From positions 124,001 to 188,000 of the forward strand of contig NZ_BDCK01000020.1 of NCBI RefSeq assembly GCF_001613465.1: 64,000 nucleotides of DNA, given 5' to 3'. Of the stretch, positions 41,449 through 51,659 are shown in pieces (position 1 is the stretch's first letter; each line of letters opens with the position of its first letter). The notes beneath the pieces were generated by a model, which made no database searches, was not told the DNA's origin, and worked only from the letters and a program-made list of their open reading frames with translations. The DNA is from Nocardia niwae NBRC 108934 = DSM 45340 (lineage in GTDB: Bacteria; Actinomycetota; Actinomycetes; Mycobacteriales; Mycobacteriaceae). A program made the translations under genes and the position numbers.

Positions 41449-42224
41449 CTAGCGGAATTTGGCCAGGCAGGCGCTCTCGCCGTCCAGGACGCCGGTGCGG
41501 AATGCCTCCAACCGCTGGTAGCCGCTCGGCACGACCTTGCCGTTCACATCGGCGGCCGCCGCGCCGTCGGCGAGCAGGCCGGAGACCGCTTCGTCCAGAT
41601 CGCCCGCGGACAGGTGCGGGTCGCTGCCGGGCTCGCTGAGTTCGGCGGTCACCACGCCGGTGAGGCAGGCGGTGCGCAGCCCGGCCGTCTGCGCGCCGGT
41701 CAACGACAGCTTGCGATCCCGTTGCACCGCAAGGGCGTACCGCGACACGAAGACGACGAACGCGTTGTAGTCGCCGTCCACGACCGCCGAGAGTGGGTCC
41801 TCGCCCGCCATCGGTCCGCCGCGGCGGGCCAGGCGGGGACGTCGGTGCCGATCCGGTTCGCAGCCGTGCAGTACGACACCGGCCGGGTGACGGTGGCGTC
41901 CGAGCAGCTGCCGCCGACCCCGAAGTAGTCGAATCGCGGCGGCCGGGTGACCGGGAAGATCTGCGCCAGCGCCTTGCTCAGGCTCGTCAATGCGGCGGTA
42001 TCCACCGGGAGCTGGGCCTGCTGCCCACTCGGTTCGAAGGTGGTCGGAAGATTGCCGCGGCGCTGAGCGATCTCCTTCCTGGTGATCTTCGTGCAACCGT
42101 CGGCGCCATCGGTGTAACCGATCTGCACCGCGGTCACCCGCTCGCGTCTCGGGCCCGCCGAGCGCTCACATCGTAATCGCCACGACCGCGCTTCGCGCAG
42201 CACACCGCGGAATTCCGGATCCAC
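41449..42224 (-). pseudogene. Neutral zinc metallopeptidase remnant, truncated and frameshifted
   Basis: Two frames on the minus strand read as one protein. The first (42165 to about 41830) gives TAVQIGYTDGADGCTKITRK, SLSKALAQIFPVTRPPRFDY and SCSDATVTRPVSYCTAANRI. The second (about 41830 to 41449) gives AVVDGDYNAFVVFVSRYALA, then LDEAVSGLLADGAAAADVNG. Together they match the C-terminal half of the YpfJ/Rv2575-like neutral zinc metallopeptidase family. The HExxH-bearing N-terminal half is absent, and a one-base shift near 41815-41835 breaks the frame. It is therefore dead unless the shift is a sequencing error. Confidence 0.7.
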
Positions 42225-42321
42225 ACGGCCGACAGTTTCTTCGCCGTCGACGATCCACGCCGACCTGGGTACGGCAAGCGGATGGCGACCCAGCGCTCGA
42301 TGAGGGTTGCACGAACCCCGA

Positions 42322-43266
42322 TCACCGCAGGCGGATTCGGCAGATCAGCGCTCGGTGGTCGGAACCGGGGACGGAAAGAGTGTGCAACTGTTCGGCGGTG
42401 GCGTCGGCCAAGAGGATGTGGTCGATGCCGATCACCGGGCCCCAGCGGCGGTCCTCGGGAAACGTGGGCAGCAGACCGGCCCCGGTCTGATCGGCGGCCG
42501 AGGCGAAGCGGCCGCGCAGGAGATCGCGGTAGGCCGTGTGGTCGCGGGTCGCGTTGAAGTCGGCGCCGACGATGGCGGGACCGGTATGCGCGTCGAGGAT
42601 TTCGCGGACGCTGCGCATCTCCGCCTGCCACGCGGGGAAGTCGAACGGCGGCGGGACCGGATGGAAGGCGAAGACGGTGATCGGCCCTCGTTCCGGGTGA
42701 TCCAGCGTCGCGGAGACATTGTTGAGGATGAAGCCGTCGTATTTCCTGGTGTCTCGCAACGGGTACCGGCTGAAGACGCCGGTGCCGCCACCGCCGTCGG
42801 GGGTGGGTTCGGCGTAGTGATGCGGCAGCTCGGCGAGCAGGCCCGCGCTCGCCAGGCGTTCGAGCGCGGCGCCGGTCAGTTCGTCGACCGTCAGCACGTC
42901 GACCCGGTTGTCCCGCACCGCGCGCACCACGGCGGCCGGATCGGCGCCGCCGAACAAGATATTCGACTGCATGACGGTCAACCGGGGACCGCTCGCGGCC
43001 CGGCTCTCCGGCACGAACGCGGGCACCAGCGTCCAGAGCACCGCCGCGACCAGCACGCCGGCCACCGCCGCACTGCGCCACCCGCGCGCGATCAGCAACA
43101 GGACGAGGCCGACGAGCGCCCCGATCATGAAGTACGACGCGCCCGATGCGAGCAACACCAGTCCGCGTTGTTGCCACGCCCCGAAATGCAGCACGATCCC
43201 GATGGCACCCGCGGCCACTGCGCACCACCCCACACCGAGCAACGCCCGGTCCATCCATCTACGCAT
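42322..43266 (-). CDS. Endonuclease/exonuclease/phosphatase-family membrane protein
   Basis: A 314-residue protein from ATG 43266 (TTG 43284 is possible). Three membrane segments lie in residues 8-95. The catalytic EEP domain follows: RLTVMQSNILFGGADPAAVV (Asn in the first motif), VLTVDELTGAAL (metal-binding acid), VFAFHPVPPP, PAIVGADFNATRDHTAYRDL (D-x-N) and a final PGSDHRALICRIRLR (SDH). All catalytic blocks are present. Membrane-anchored EEP proteins in actinobacteria face outside and probably act on nucleic acid, phosphoesters or lipids. Confidence 0.84.
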   Translation of the reverse strand: MRRWMDRALLGVGWCAVAAGAIGIVLHFGAWQQRGLVLLASGASYFMIGALVGLVLLLIARGWRSAAVAGVLVAAVLWTLVPAFVPESRAASGPRLTVMQSNILFGGADPAAVVRAVRDNRVDVLTVDELTGAALERLASAGLLAELPHHYAEPTPDGGGGTGVFSRYPLRDTRKYDGFILNNVSATLDHPERGPITVFAFHPVPPPFDFPAWQAEMRSVREILDAHTGPAIVGADFNATRDHTAYRDLLRGRFASAADQTGAGLLPTFPEDRRWGPVIGIDHILLADATAEQLHTLSVPGSDHRALICRIRLR

Positions 43267-43390
43267 GCGGTCGAGCCTAGGCAATGTCTTCGAAGAGCTG
43301 GTGCAGCGCGAGTGTGGGTTCTGTGTGCTCGAGCGAGATCGGCCGCACGTCTACACTGGCTCTACTGCCGACGACGTGACGGGGTGGAGG

Positions 43391-43768
43391 ATGTACGTCG
43401 AGGAATTCCGCGCGAAGGGACCGCTCACCGCCGGGATGGCCGAAGATCTGGCCGTGATTCCGGGGATTTCCCGTTCGTGCATCACGATCAGCAGTAACGG
43501 GCGCAGCGTGCACGCGCCCGTCCTGCCGTGGTGCTGGGATGTCCTGCGGATCGACTCCGGCGACCTGGTCACCGTCACGACCGCGCGCGGGCTCGGTGAC
43601 GAAGACCGGCTGGCCATCCGCCGTTTCGTCGATCGCTTCCACGCCTTGACCGGTCCTTCGACCACGAGTCGCGCACCCCGTCCCCGGAGTTCGGCAGGCA
43701 AGCGCGCGTTCCGCGTGCTCGGCCTCGGCGGGAGAGCCGCTGCCCCGCGCGGCTCGCGGCCCTCCTGA
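43391..43768 (+). CDS. Hypothetical protein, 125 residues
   Basis: From ATG 43391; the GGTGGAGG just before it is too close for an ideal site, so a GTG a few codons upstream (43376) may be used. The first 85 residues look like a folded alpha/beta domain (SRSCITISSNGRSVHAPVLP, WDVLRIDSGDLVTVTTARGL, DEDRLAIRRFVDRFHALT). The last 40 residues are basic and disordered. There is no signal peptide and I recognise no family. The gene diverges from the EEP-family gene. Confidence 0.55.
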   Translation: MYVEEFRAKGPLTAGMAEDLAVIPGISRSCITISSNGRSVHAPVLPWCWDVLRIDSGDLVTVTTARGLGDEDRLAIRRFVDRFHALTGPSTTSRAPRPRSSAGKRAFRVLGLGGRAAAPRGSRPS

Positions 43769-43894
43769 CGATCGCCAACCCGGTGGTCGGCCATTCGAGG
43801 GCGGTGGAATACCGGCGCAGCGCATCCGAGCCAGCGGGCGACGGCGGCGGTCCCGGTCGGCGCACACCGGGCGAATCGTGCCGCGTTCACCGCG

Positions 43895-44548
43895 TCACGG
43901 CGCGCACCGCCTCATCAGCTCACTCAGTTCCGCCGTGTCCGTCGTCAGCGAACCACCGGCGAATTCCAGTGTGACCTGCGATCTTTCAGCAGCCGCCGGA
44001 TGACCGGCGCCACACGCGTCGGTGACAACGACCGGCAGATAGCCGAGATCCAAGCTGTGCCGGACGGTCGGCTCGATGCCAACCTCCATGGCGATGCCCG
44101 CTACGGCGTAGGTATCGATGCCGCAGTCGCGCAGGGCGAAATCCAGCGGGGTCGCCGCGAAGGCCGACATGGTGATCTTGTCGAACACCACCTCGTCCGG
44201 GCCGGGCGTCAGCTCGGGCACCACCTGGAATTGCGGCGAACCCTGCGGAAAGCTCGAGCGCAGGTCCGCGGGCTCGTCCACCCGCTGCCAGGACATGGCC
44301 GTGCGCAGCTGAGCGACGCCCGACGCCGCGACCGGCAGCGACATGTGCCGGGTGTAGAAGACCCGGAAGCCGCCCGCCCGCGCGGCGTCGCGCAGCCGCA
44401 CGCACGCGCGCACGATCTCCTCCCCGCCGGGAATCTGCCGCACGATGCCCACCTGCATGTCGTAGATGAGCAGCGCCATCCGCGCGGGATCGCAGGCGTC
44501 CGGGACGGTCTGCGGGATGCTCAAGCCGAAGGCGTGCCGCATGCTCAC
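43895..44548 (-). CDS. Isochorismatase-type cysteine hydrolase
   Basis: A 217-residue protein from GTG 44548, overlapping the preceding stop (ATG 44542 is possible). The catalytic triad regions can be read: the aspartate in MALLIYDMQVGIVRQI, the lysine in EVVFDKITMSAFAATPLDF, and the loop after IDTYAVAGIAMEVGIEPTVR, where the usual catalytic cysteine is replaced by Met-Glu (canonical G-x-x-T-x-x-C-V). Loss of that cysteine, if real, would change or abolish hydrolysis. The fold assignment is firm; the activity is uncertain. It is in an operon with the small dimeric-barrel protein. Confidence 0.8.
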   Translation of the reverse strand: MSMRHAFGLSIPQTVPDACDPARMALLIYDMQVGIVRQIPGGEEIVRACVRLRDAARAGGFRVFYTRHMSLPVAASGVAQLRTAMSWQRVDEPADLRSSFPQGSPQFQVVPELTPGPDEVVFDKITMSAFAATPLDFALRDCGIDTYAVAGIAMEVGIEPTVRHSLDLGYLPVVVTDACGAGHPAAAERSQVTLEFAGGSLTTDTAELSELMRRCAP

Positions 44549-44871
44549 GCGGTCCGGTCATAGGGCTCGGCGACGTCGACGGCCGGGTCCATCAACGCCT
44601 CCAGCGGCAACGGGGCCTGCACCGGGACGAACGTCCAGTCCAGGTACCCGGCTTTGGTGAGCGGGAAGTCCGCGACGTACTTGCGGGCCTCCTCGACGCT
44701 GTCGACCTCGAATACGATGACCACGCCTGGTTCGTCGGCGCGGGCGTAGTTCTCCCGGACGATGCCCGCCTTCCACAGCCGCCACACGTTGGCGACTTCT
44801 TCGGGCAGGTACGGGTTGATCGTCTCCAGCGTGACGCCGGGCTTGAATCGGTCGAAAACGATGACCTTCAT
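44545..44871 (-). CDS. Small alpha/beta-barrel protein (YCII/muconolactone-isomerase-like)
   Basis: A 108-residue protein from ATG 44871, nine bases after GGAG. The fold pattern is strand KVIVFDRF, helix EEVANVWRLWKAGIVRENYA, strand GVVIVFEVDSVEEARKYVAD, ending WTFVPVQAPLPLEALM. This is a ferredoxin-like dimeric barrel as in YCII and muconolactone isomerase proteins. It is divergently paired with an HxlR regulator (108 bp apart), a common arrangement for stress- or aldehyde-inducible small operons. Confidence 0.72.
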   Translation of the reverse strand: MKVIVFDRFKPGVTLETINPYLPEEVANVWRLWKAGIVRENYARADEPGVVIVFEVDSVEEARKYVADFPLTKAGYLDWTFVPVQAPLPLEALMDPAVDVAEPYDRTA

Positions 44872-44979
44872 AGAATTTCGCTCCATGTGCGCGTGTGGGT
44901 TCCGGTGAACGGCATCCATGGAATCGCGATGATTACAGTGTTACAAGAACGCACTTTTCGGTGAGTACTCGGAGGACAG

Positions 44980-45315
44980 GTGCCCGGCAAGCGCTACAAC
45001 TGCGCCGTGGAGGTGACCGTCGACCTGATCGGCGGCAAGTGGAAGCCGGTGATCCTGGCCCACTTGAAGGAGGGGGTGCACCGCTACGGCGAACTGCGCA
45101 GGCGGATGCCTGCGACCAGCGAGAAGATGCTGGTTCAGCAATTGCGTGAGCTGGAGGCCGACGGCCTGGTCCGGCGCACCGTCTACGACACGGTGCCGCC
45201 GCAGGTCGAGTACACCCTCACCGACGAAGGCTGCACCCTGGTTCCCGTCCTCACCGCCCTCTACGACTGGGGCGAACAGCGCGCGGCCCGCTCCGGTCTC
45301 ACGCTCGAGGCGTGA
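44980..45315 (+). CDS. HxlR-family transcriptional regulator
   Basis: A 111-residue protein from GTG 44980 with GGAGGA four bases upstream. The family signature is intact: N-terminal CAVEVTVDLIGGKWKPVILA with its cysteine, HRYGELRRRMPATSEKMLVQ, LRELEADGLVRRTVYDTVPP and VEYTLTDEGCTLVPVL. HxlR proteins are winged-helix dimers that sense electrophiles through the N-terminal cysteine. The obvious target is the divergent promoter of the 44871-43895 operon. Confidence 0.9.
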   Translation: MPGKRYNCAVEVTVDLIGGKWKPVILAHLKEGVHRYGELRRRMPATSEKMLVQQLRELEADGLVRRTVYDTVPPQVEYTLTDEGCTLVPVLTALYDWGEQRAARSGLTLEA

Positions 45316-45365
45316 GCCGGCTGTGCGAGCCGGGCGGGACATGACGAACCGGCGCGGAGAGGGGC

Positions 45366-48300
45366 TCAGGCGCCGAAGACCCGTTCCACGACGGCTTTGG
45401 CCCGCCTGGTGACGCGCATGTAGTGGTCGAGGAATTCGCTGCCGTCGTCGTTGGGCCACCCCGCGACGCGGGCGACCGCGGACAGGAGGCGCCCGGGGCC
45501 GGGAAGCTGGTCGGTGGGCTTGCCGCGCACCAGAACCAAGGCGTTGCGGGCGTTGGTGGCCGTGAGCCACGCGTCGCGCAGCAGCGCAACGTCCTGCGCG
45601 TCCAGCAGCTCGGTCCGCTCGATCACGTCCAGCGCCTCCAAGGTGGAGGTGTTGTGCAGGCCGGGCACCTCGTGGGCGTGCCGTAGCTGCACCAGCTGCA
45701 CCGTCCACTCGATGTCGGCCAGGCCCCCGCGGCCCAGCTTGGTGTGCGTGGCCGGATCGGCGCCGCGGGGCAGCCGCTCGGCGTCCACCCTGGCCTTGAT
45801 CCGCCGGATCTCACGCACCGCCTCGGCCGACACTCCGCCTGCCGGGTACCGCACCTTGTCGATGACGTGCAGGAAACGCACCCCGAGCTCCTCGTCGCCC
45901 GCCACCCGATGAGCGCGCAGCAACGCCTGCACCTCCCAGGGCTGCGCCCACTGTTCGTAGTACGCGGCGTAGGCGGCCAGCGTGCGTACCAGCGCGCCGT
46001 TGCGACCCTCCGGACGCAGTCCGGCGTCCACGTGCAGCGGCGGGTCGGTGCTGGGCGCACCGAGCAGCTGCTGCACCCGATCGGCCACTCCGATCGACCA
46101 CTTCACGGCCTTGGTCTCGTCCTCGCCCGGGCGCGGGTCGCAGACGAACAGCACGTCCGCGTCCGAGCCGTAGCCCAGTTCCATGCCGCCGAGCCTGCCC
46201 ATGCCGATCACGGCGATGTCGGCCGGCGCGGGCGCGCCCCGTTCGGCCTCACTCGCCCGGATCACCGCCCGCAACGACGCCTCGAGCACCGCGACCCACA
46301 CCGACGACAACGCCCGGCACACCTGCGGTACATCCAGCATGCCGAGCAGATCGGCCGACGCCACCCGCGCGAGTTCGTGCCTGCGCAGCGAACGCGCCGC
46401 CGCCACGGCGCGTTTCGAATCCTCGTAGCGAGCCGCTGCGGTGAGGATGCCGCGCGCCACCTCGTCGGGCTGCGGGCCCAGCAGCAACGGCCCGCCGGGG
46501 CCGTCGGCGTACATCCGGATCGTCTCGGGCGCGTTGATCAACAGATCGGGCAGGTATTCCGAGCTGCCGAGCACGATCATGAGCCGCTGCGCGATCGCCC
46601 CCTCGTCGCGCAATTCCCGCAGGAACCAGATCTGGTCGGCCAGGCCCTCCGACACCCGGCGGTAGGCCAGCAGGCCCGCGTCGGGATTCGGTGTCTCACC
46701 GAGCCATTCGAGCAGCGTCGGTAGCAGCAGGGCCTGGATGCGGCCTTTGCGGGACACCCCGCCGGTCAGGGCTTTCAGGTGGCCGAGTGCGTGCTCGGGC
46801 GCCGCGTAGCCGAGCGCGGCCAGCTGCCGGATGGCGGCCTCGGGACTCAGGCGCAGCGCAGCGGGCTCCATGCGCACCACCGATTCCAGCAGCGGCCGGT
46901 AGAACAGCTTGGCGTGCAATCGCCGTACGCGCACCGCGTTCCGGCGGATCTCGCTGCTGAGCACCCCCACCGCGTCCTGCCTGCCGTCGGGCCGGACGTG
47001 CGCCGCGCGGGCCAGCCAGCGCATGCCCTCCTCGTCGTCTGCGGCGGGCAGCGTGTGGGTGCGGCGCAACCGCTGGAGCTGCAGCCGGTGTTCGAGCAAC
47101 CGCAGGAATTCGTACGACGCCGTGAGATTGGCCGCGTCGTCGCGGCCGACGTACCCACCCGCGGCCAGCGCGGTCAGCGCCTCGACGGTGCCCTGCACAT
47201 GCAGCGTCTCGTCCACCCGCCCGTGCACCAATTGCAGCAGCTGCACGGCGAATTCGACGTCCCGCAGGCTGCCGCGCCCCAATTTGAGCTCGCGTTCCCG
47301 CAGATCGGCGGGTACCAGATCCTCCACGCGGCGGCGCATCGCCTGCACGTCGGCGACGAAATCCGGACGCTCCGAGGCCGACCACACCATCGGCATCAGC
47401 GCGGCGCGGTACTGCTCGCCCAGCGCGAGATCACCGGTGGCCGGGCGATTCTTCAACAGCGCCTGGAACTCCCAGGTCCGCGCCCACCGCTTGTAGTAGG
47501 CGATGTGCGAATCCAGGGTCCGCACCAGCGCACCGGCTTTGCCCTCCGGCCGCAGCGCCGCGTCCACCTCGAAGAACGCCTGACTCGCCACGCTCATCAT
47601 CTCCGCGGCCAAGCGCGTGGCGGTGGCGTCGGCGGGTTCGGCGACGAACACCACGTCGACGTCGCTGACATAGTTCAGCTCGCGCGCACCGCATTTGCCC
47701 ATCGCGATCACGCCCAGCCGCACCGGCACCGGCTCGTCCTTGCAGACCCGCGCGACCGCGACGGCCAGCGCCGCGGTCAGGGCGGCGTCGGCCAGGTCGG
47801 TGAGCTGTCTGCCGACCACCTGGTAGGGCAGCACGGGCTCGTTCTCCACCGTGGCCGCCAGATCCAGCGCGGCCAGCAGCATCAGCTGGTCGCGGTACCG
47901 CTTGCGCAGCGCCGCCACCACCTCGGGCCCGGCGATCCCGGCGCGGAACAGCATCGGGGCCGCGTTGGGGCCTTGCTCGGGTTCGGCCTCGACGACGGCG
48001 AGCAGCTCGGCGAGCAGCTCGTCGCGCCCGGGTAACTCCTTGCGCCGCAAGCACTCCCAGGCCGACGGCGCCGCGACGAGATGGTCGCCGAACGCGCTGG
48101 ACGAGCCGAGCAATGCGAACAGCCTGCCTCGCAACGCCGTATCGGCACGGATCGCCGAATCGACGGCGTCCCATCCGTCCCCGATGCTCTCGCGCAGCCG
48201 CATGAGCGTGCTCAACGCGAGATCGGCGTCCGGCGCGCGGGACAGCGACCACAGCACGGGAATGCTCTCGACGTTGTCCCAGCCCAGATCGCGCAGCGAC

Positions 48301-48377
48301 GCGGCAGCGGACGGCTCGAGCAATCCGAGCCGACCGACACCGGGGACGGCGGAACGCGCAGAAGGGGGCCGGACCAT
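45366..48377 (-). CDS. glnE: Bifunctional glutamine synthetase adenylyltransferase/deadenylase
   Basis: A 1003-residue protein from ATG 48377. There are two nucleotidyltransferase domains, each with the G-S/SD-x-D signature: [15 protein letters not shown] near residue 235 (deadenylase half) and [16 protein letters not shown] near residue 735 (adenylylase half). Between them are the long helical linkers typical of GlnE ([20 protein letters not shown]; a second copy of this block, [20 protein letters not shown], is in the C-terminal half). It controls GlnA activity by adding or removing AMP on the active-site tyrosine according to PII/nitrogen status. It is next to glnA2 as in mycobacteria. Confidence 0.97.
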   Translation of the reverse strand: MVRPPSARSAVPGVGRLGLLEPSAAASLRDLGWDNVESIPVLWSLSRAPDADLALSTLMRLRESIGDGWDAVDSAIRADTALRGRLFALLGSSSAFGDHLVAAPSAWECLRRKELPGRDELLAELLAVVEAEPEQGPNAAPMLFRAGIAGPEVVAALRKRYRDQLMLLAALDLAATVENEPVLPYQVVGRQLTDLADAALTAALAVAVARVCKDEPVPVRLGVIAMGKCGARELNYVSDVDVVFVAEPADATATRLAAEMMSVASQAFFEVDAALRPEGKAGALVRTLDSHIAYYKRWARTWEFQALLKNRPATGDLALGEQYRAALMPMVWSASERPDFVADVQAMRRRVEDLVPADLRERELKLGRGSLRDVEFAVQLLQLVHGRVDETLHVQGTVEALTALAAGGYVGRDDAANLTASYEFLRLLEHRLQLQRLRRTHTLPAADDEEGMRWLARAAHVRPDGRQDAVGVLSSEIRRNAVRVRRLHAKLFYRPLLESVVRMEPAALRLSPEAAIRQLAALGYAAPEHALGHLKALTGGVSRKGRIQALLLPTLLEWLGETPNPDAGLLAYRRVSEGLADQIWFLRELRDEGAIAQRLMIVLGSSEYLPDLLINAPETIRMYADGPGGPLLLGPQPDEVARGILTAAARYEDSKRAVAAARSLRRHELARVASADLLGMLDVPQVCRALSSVWVAVLEASLRAVIRASEAERGAPAPADIAVIGMGRLGGMELGYGSDADVLFVCDPRPGEDETKAVKWSIGVADRVQQLLGAPSTDPPLHVDAGLRPEGRNGALVRTLAAYAAYYEQWAQPWEVQALLRAHRVAGDEELGVRFLHVIDKVRYPAGGVSAEAVREIRRIKARVDAERLPRGADPATHTKLGRGGLADIEWTVQLVQLRHAHEVPGLHNTSTLEALDVIERTELLDAQDVALLRDAWLTATNARNALVLVRGKPTDQLPGPGRLLSAVARVAGWPNDDGSEFLDHYMRVTRRAKAVVERVFGA

Positions 48378-48401
48378 GGTTCTCAAATTACCTGGCCGCG
48401 A

Positions 48402-48422
48402 CCGGGGGCACGCCGCCCCCGG
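48402..48422. terminator. Hairpin between glnA2 and glnE
   Basis: CCGGGGGC (48402-48409) and GCCCCCGG (48415-48422), a perfect 8-bp stem with a five-base loop, in the 57-bp gap between glnA2 and glnE. No T-run; it may limit read-through or act as a partial attenuator. Confidence 0.5.
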
Positions 48423-48434
48423 GCATCGCTCGGA

Positions 48435-49772
48435 TTACAACCCCAGGTATTCCTTCAGCTCGAACGGCGTGACCTGGCTACGGTAGTCCGCCCACTCCCG
48501 GCGCTTGTTGCGCAGGAAGAAGTCGAACACGTGCTCACCGAGGGTCTCGGCGACCAGTTCGGAGCGCTCCATCGCCTGCAGCGCCTCGTCCAGCGTGCCC
48601 GGCAGCTCACGGAAGCCCATCGCGCGGCGCTCCGCGACGGTGAGCGACCACACGTCGTCCTCCGCCTCCGGCGGCAGCGTGTAGCCCTTCTCGATGCCCC
48701 GCAGCCCGGCCGCGAGCAGCACGGCGAAGGCCAGGTAGGGGTTGCAGGCGGAATCAGGGCTGCGGATCTCGACGCGGCGCGAGGACGACTTGTTCGGCGT
48801 GTACATCGGCACGCGCACCAGCGCGGAACGGTTGGAGCGACCCCACGAGGCGGCGGTGGGAGCCTCCCCGCCGTGGATGAGGCGCTTGTAGGAGTTCACC
48901 CACTGGTTGGTGACCGCGCTGATCTCCGGGGCGTGTTCGAGGATGCCCGCGATGAACGCCCGCGCCGTCTCCGACAGGTTCATCGGGTCGTCCGGGTCGT
49001 GGAAGGCGTTGGTCTCGCCCTCGAACAGGCTCATGTGCGTGTGCATCGCCGAGCCCGGGTACTGGGCGAACGGCTTGGGCATGAAGGTCGCGCGCACGCC
49101 CTCGTCGATGGCCACTTCCTTGATCAGGTAGCGGAAGGTCATCACGTTGTCGGCCATGGACAGCGCGTCGGCGTAGCGCAGGTCGATCTCCTGCTGGCCG
49201 GGCGCGCCCTCGTGGTGGCTGAACTCCACCGAGATGCCCATGGACTCCAACGCGTCGATGGCGTGACGGCGGAAGTTCGGCGCCGAATCGTGCACGGCCT
49301 GGTCGAAGAAGCCGCCGCTGTCCGCCGGGATCGGTTCGCCGCCGCGCGTTCCGTTCTCCAGCAGGAAGAACTCGATCTCGGGGTGCACGTAGCAGCTGAA
49401 GCCGACGTCGCCCGCCTTGTTCAGCTGGCGGCGCAGCACGTGGCGCGGGTCGGCCCAGGACGGCGAGCCGTCCGGCATGGTGATGTCGCAGAACATGCGC
49501 GCGGAGTGCTGGTGGCCCTTGCTGGTGGCCCACGGCAGCACCTGGAAGGTCGACGGATCCGGCCGGGCGACCATGTCGGCCTCGGAGACCCGGGCGAAGC
49601 CCTCGATGGCCGATCCGTCGAATCCGATACCCTCTTCGAACGCGCCTTCCAGCTCGGCGGGCGCGATGGCGACGGATTTCAGGTAGCCCAAGACGTCGGT
49701 GAACCAGAGACGTACGAAGCGGATGTCCCGCTCTTCGAGCGTCCGCAGCACGAATTCCTTCTGGCGATCCAT
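48435..49772 (-). CDS. glnA2: Glutamine synthetase, GlnA2 type
   Basis: A 445-residue protein from ATG 49772 (MDRQKEFVLRTLEERDIRFV), which matches the mycobacterial GlnA2 start; ATG 49790 would add six residues. The GS blocks are present: FDGSAIEGFARVSEADM, HPEIEFFLLENG, HHEGAPGQQEIDLRYADALS and NRSALVRVPMYTPNKSSSRR. It lacks the Tyr-x-LPPEE adenylylation block, so GlnE probably does not control it. Homologues are minor GS isozymes or act on related gamma-glutamyl substrates. It is followed by glnE on the same strand. Confidence 0.95.
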   Translation of the reverse strand: MDRQKEFVLRTLEERDIRFVRLWFTDVLGYLKSVAIAPAELEGAFEEGIGFDGSAIEGFARVSEADMVARPDPSTFQVLPWATSKGHQHSARMFCDITMPDGSPSWADPRHVLRRQLNKAGDVGFSCYVHPEIEFFLLENGTRGGEPIPADSGGFFDQAVHDSAPNFRRHAIDALESMGISVEFSHHEGAPGQQEIDLRYADALSMADNVMTFRYLIKEVAIDEGVRATFMPKPFAQYPGSAMHTHMSLFEGETNAFHDPDDPMNLSETARAFIAGILEHAPEISAVTNQWVNSYKRLIHGGEAPTAASWGRSNRSALVRVPMYTPNKSSSRRVEIRSPDSACNPYLAFAVLLAAGLRGIEKGYTLPPEAEDDVWSLTVAERRAMGFRELPGTLDEALQAMERSELVAETLGEHVFDFFLRNKRREWADYRSQVTPFELKEYLGL

Positions 49773-49937
49773 GCCCGCGAGCGTAAGCATCCGGCGTTAA
49801 ATCTGTGTTACATACACGCTTAAGATTGCTGACCTGGATGTTTTCGGAAGACTTCGCACAGCCGGATCGTCCCGTTTGTGAGGTTTTTCCGAACCGGGCC
49901 GGGTGGCGTCACCGATCAGCAACCGCGCCCGCCTGCC

Positions 49938-51482
49938 TCAGCAGGTGAGGCCGGGCGCGGGCACGGTCAGATCGACCAGATAGGCGATGACCGCGTCGTC
50001 CACACAGGGCACGCCGCCCGCCAGCGCCACCGTGTGCCGGTTGCCCTGATAGGTGATCAGCGCGGCGCCCAACTGCGCGGCCAGATCCACTCCGGCCTGG
50101 TACGGCGTCGCCGGATCCTCGGTCGTCGAGACCACCACCGTCTTCGGCAGACCCGACACGGAGATGCGATGCGGTTCGCTCGTGTTCGGCACCGGCCACG
50201 CGGTGCACAGCTCCAGCGGCGCCGCGCCGGTGCTGCGGCCGTCGTCCAGGAACGGGGCCGCCTTGCGGTATTCCGCGTCCTGACGTCCGGCGACCTCGCG
50301 ATCGGCGATGCGCGGATCGTCCACGCAGCGGATCGCGTTGAACGCGTCGGTGGTGTTGGCGTAGGTGCCGTCGTCGCGGCGGCCGTCGTACAGATCAGCC
50401 AGCGCCAGCAACGTATCGCCGCGTCCGTCGCGCAACTCGGACAGCCCCAGCGTGAGCACCTTCCACAACTCGTCTGTGTAGAGCGCCTGGCGCACGCCGG
50501 TGAGCGCGTCACCGTAGGTCAGCCCGCGCGGATCGGTGGTTTGCGCCGGCTTGTCCCACAGCGGGTTCACCAGCGCGCGGAACCGCGCCACCGCCTGCGC
50601 CGGATCGGAGCCCAGCGGGCAGTCCGGCCGCTGCGCGCAGTCCGCGGCGTAGGCGTCGAACACCTTCTGGAAGCCCGCCGCCTGGCGCAGCGACTCCTGC
50701 ACCGGATCCTGCGAGGAGTCGATGGCGCCGTCCAGCACCAGGGCGCGCACGCGGTCGGGGTACTTCTCCGCGTACGCCGAACCGATCTTGGTGCCGTAGG
50801 AGTACCCGACGTAGGTCAGCTTCGCGTCGCCCAGCGCGGCACGCATGACGTCGAGGTCCTGCACGACCTCCCGGGTGCCGACGTGGGCGAGGAAGTCCTT
50901 GCCGGTGCGCTCGGCGCAGCGGTCGGCGTACCGGCGGTTGTCGGCCTCGGCGTCGGCGATGCCCGCCGGGGTGTAGTCCTCCTCCGGCTCGGCGCGCTCG
51001 GCGTCCTGCTCCGGAGGTGTCTGGCAGACGATCACGGGCACGGAGGAGCCGACGCCGCGCGGGTCGAAGCCGATCCGGTCGAAGCGCTCGGCCAGCTCCG
51101 TCTTGTTGCCGAGCGACGACAAGCCGAGACCGGACTCCCCCGGCCCGCCCGGGTTCATCACCAGCGAACCGACCCGCCGCCCGGTGGCACGGGTGCGGGA
51201 GATCGCGATCTGCGCGGTCGCGCCGCCGGGCGCCGCGTAGTCCACCGGGACGGTGATCCGCGCGCACTCGGTGCTCGGCGGGAGCCGGTCGTCCGGCCCG
51301 CCGAAACCGGTGCAGTCACCCCACTGCACCGTCTGGCTGTAGAACTTCTCCAGCCCGTCTGGCGGCGCAGGCGTCGGCTGGCCCGATTCGGTGCGGGTGA
51401 CGGCGCACCCCGACATCAGGACAGCGACCGACGCCAGCACCGCCACCGAAAGCGCACCGCGCCCGTTCCGCACCGTCGACAT
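49938..51482 (-). CDS. Lipoprotein alpha/beta hydrolase (Rv2223c/Rv2224c type)
   Basis: A 514-residue protein from ATG 51482. The lipoprotein signal ends in the lipobox LMSGC, near residue 23. The hydrolase core shows NPGGPGESGLGLSS (oxyanion region), FDRIGFDPRGVGSS, the nucleophile elbow LTYVGYSYGTKIGS, and the late C-terminal domain with KTVVVSTTEDPATPYQAGVD (acid) and GNRHTVALAGG (histidine). This is the tripeptidyl-aminopeptidase-like family S33 architecture of the mycobacterial cell-envelope proteases Rv2223c and Rv2224c. Synteny with glnE-glnA2 on one side and panB on the other supports orthology. Confidence 0.92.
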   Translation of the reverse strand: MSTVRNGRGALSVAVLASVAVLMSGCAVTRTESGQPTPAPPDGLEKFYSQTVQWGDCTGFGGPDDRLPPSTECARITVPVDYAAPGGATAQIAISRTRATGRRVGSLVMNPGGPGESGLGLSSLGNKTELAERFDRIGFDPRGVGSSVPVIVCQTPPEQDAERAEPEEDYTPAGIADAEADNRRYADRCAERTGKDFLAHVGTREVVQDLDVMRAALGDAKLTYVGYSYGTKIGSAYAEKYPDRVRALVLDGAIDSSQDPVQESLRQAAGFQKVFDAYAADCAQRPDCPLGSDPAQAVARFRALVNPLWDKPAQTTDPRGLTYGDALTGVRQALYTDELWKVLTLGLSELRDGRGDTLLALADLYDGRRDDGTYANTTDAFNAIRCVDDPRIADREVAGRQDAEYRKAAPFLDDGRSTGAAPLELCTAWPVPNTSEPHRISVSGLPKTVVVSTTEDPATPYQAGVDLAAQLGAALITYQGNRHTVALAGGVPCVDDAVIAYLVDLTVPAPGLTC

Positions 51483-51659
51483 GCACTCGATATTGCCATC
51501 GGCCGAGCGCGGGCACCGCCCCGGGCAAACTTCGGGTTGTGACCAATTGCACCGGTCATCGGCCTTAATCCGCCTCGGTGGCGAGTGGCACACTGATTCT
51601 CGTCAGACAATCCCGGGGACCCGGACGGGCCCCGAGGCGACACAGACGAAAGGACGATG

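Noticed and set aside
42134..43258. Long Arg-rich minus-strand frame over the EEP-family gene
   Set aside because: It is a shifted frame of a gene whose correct frame has all catalytic motifs.
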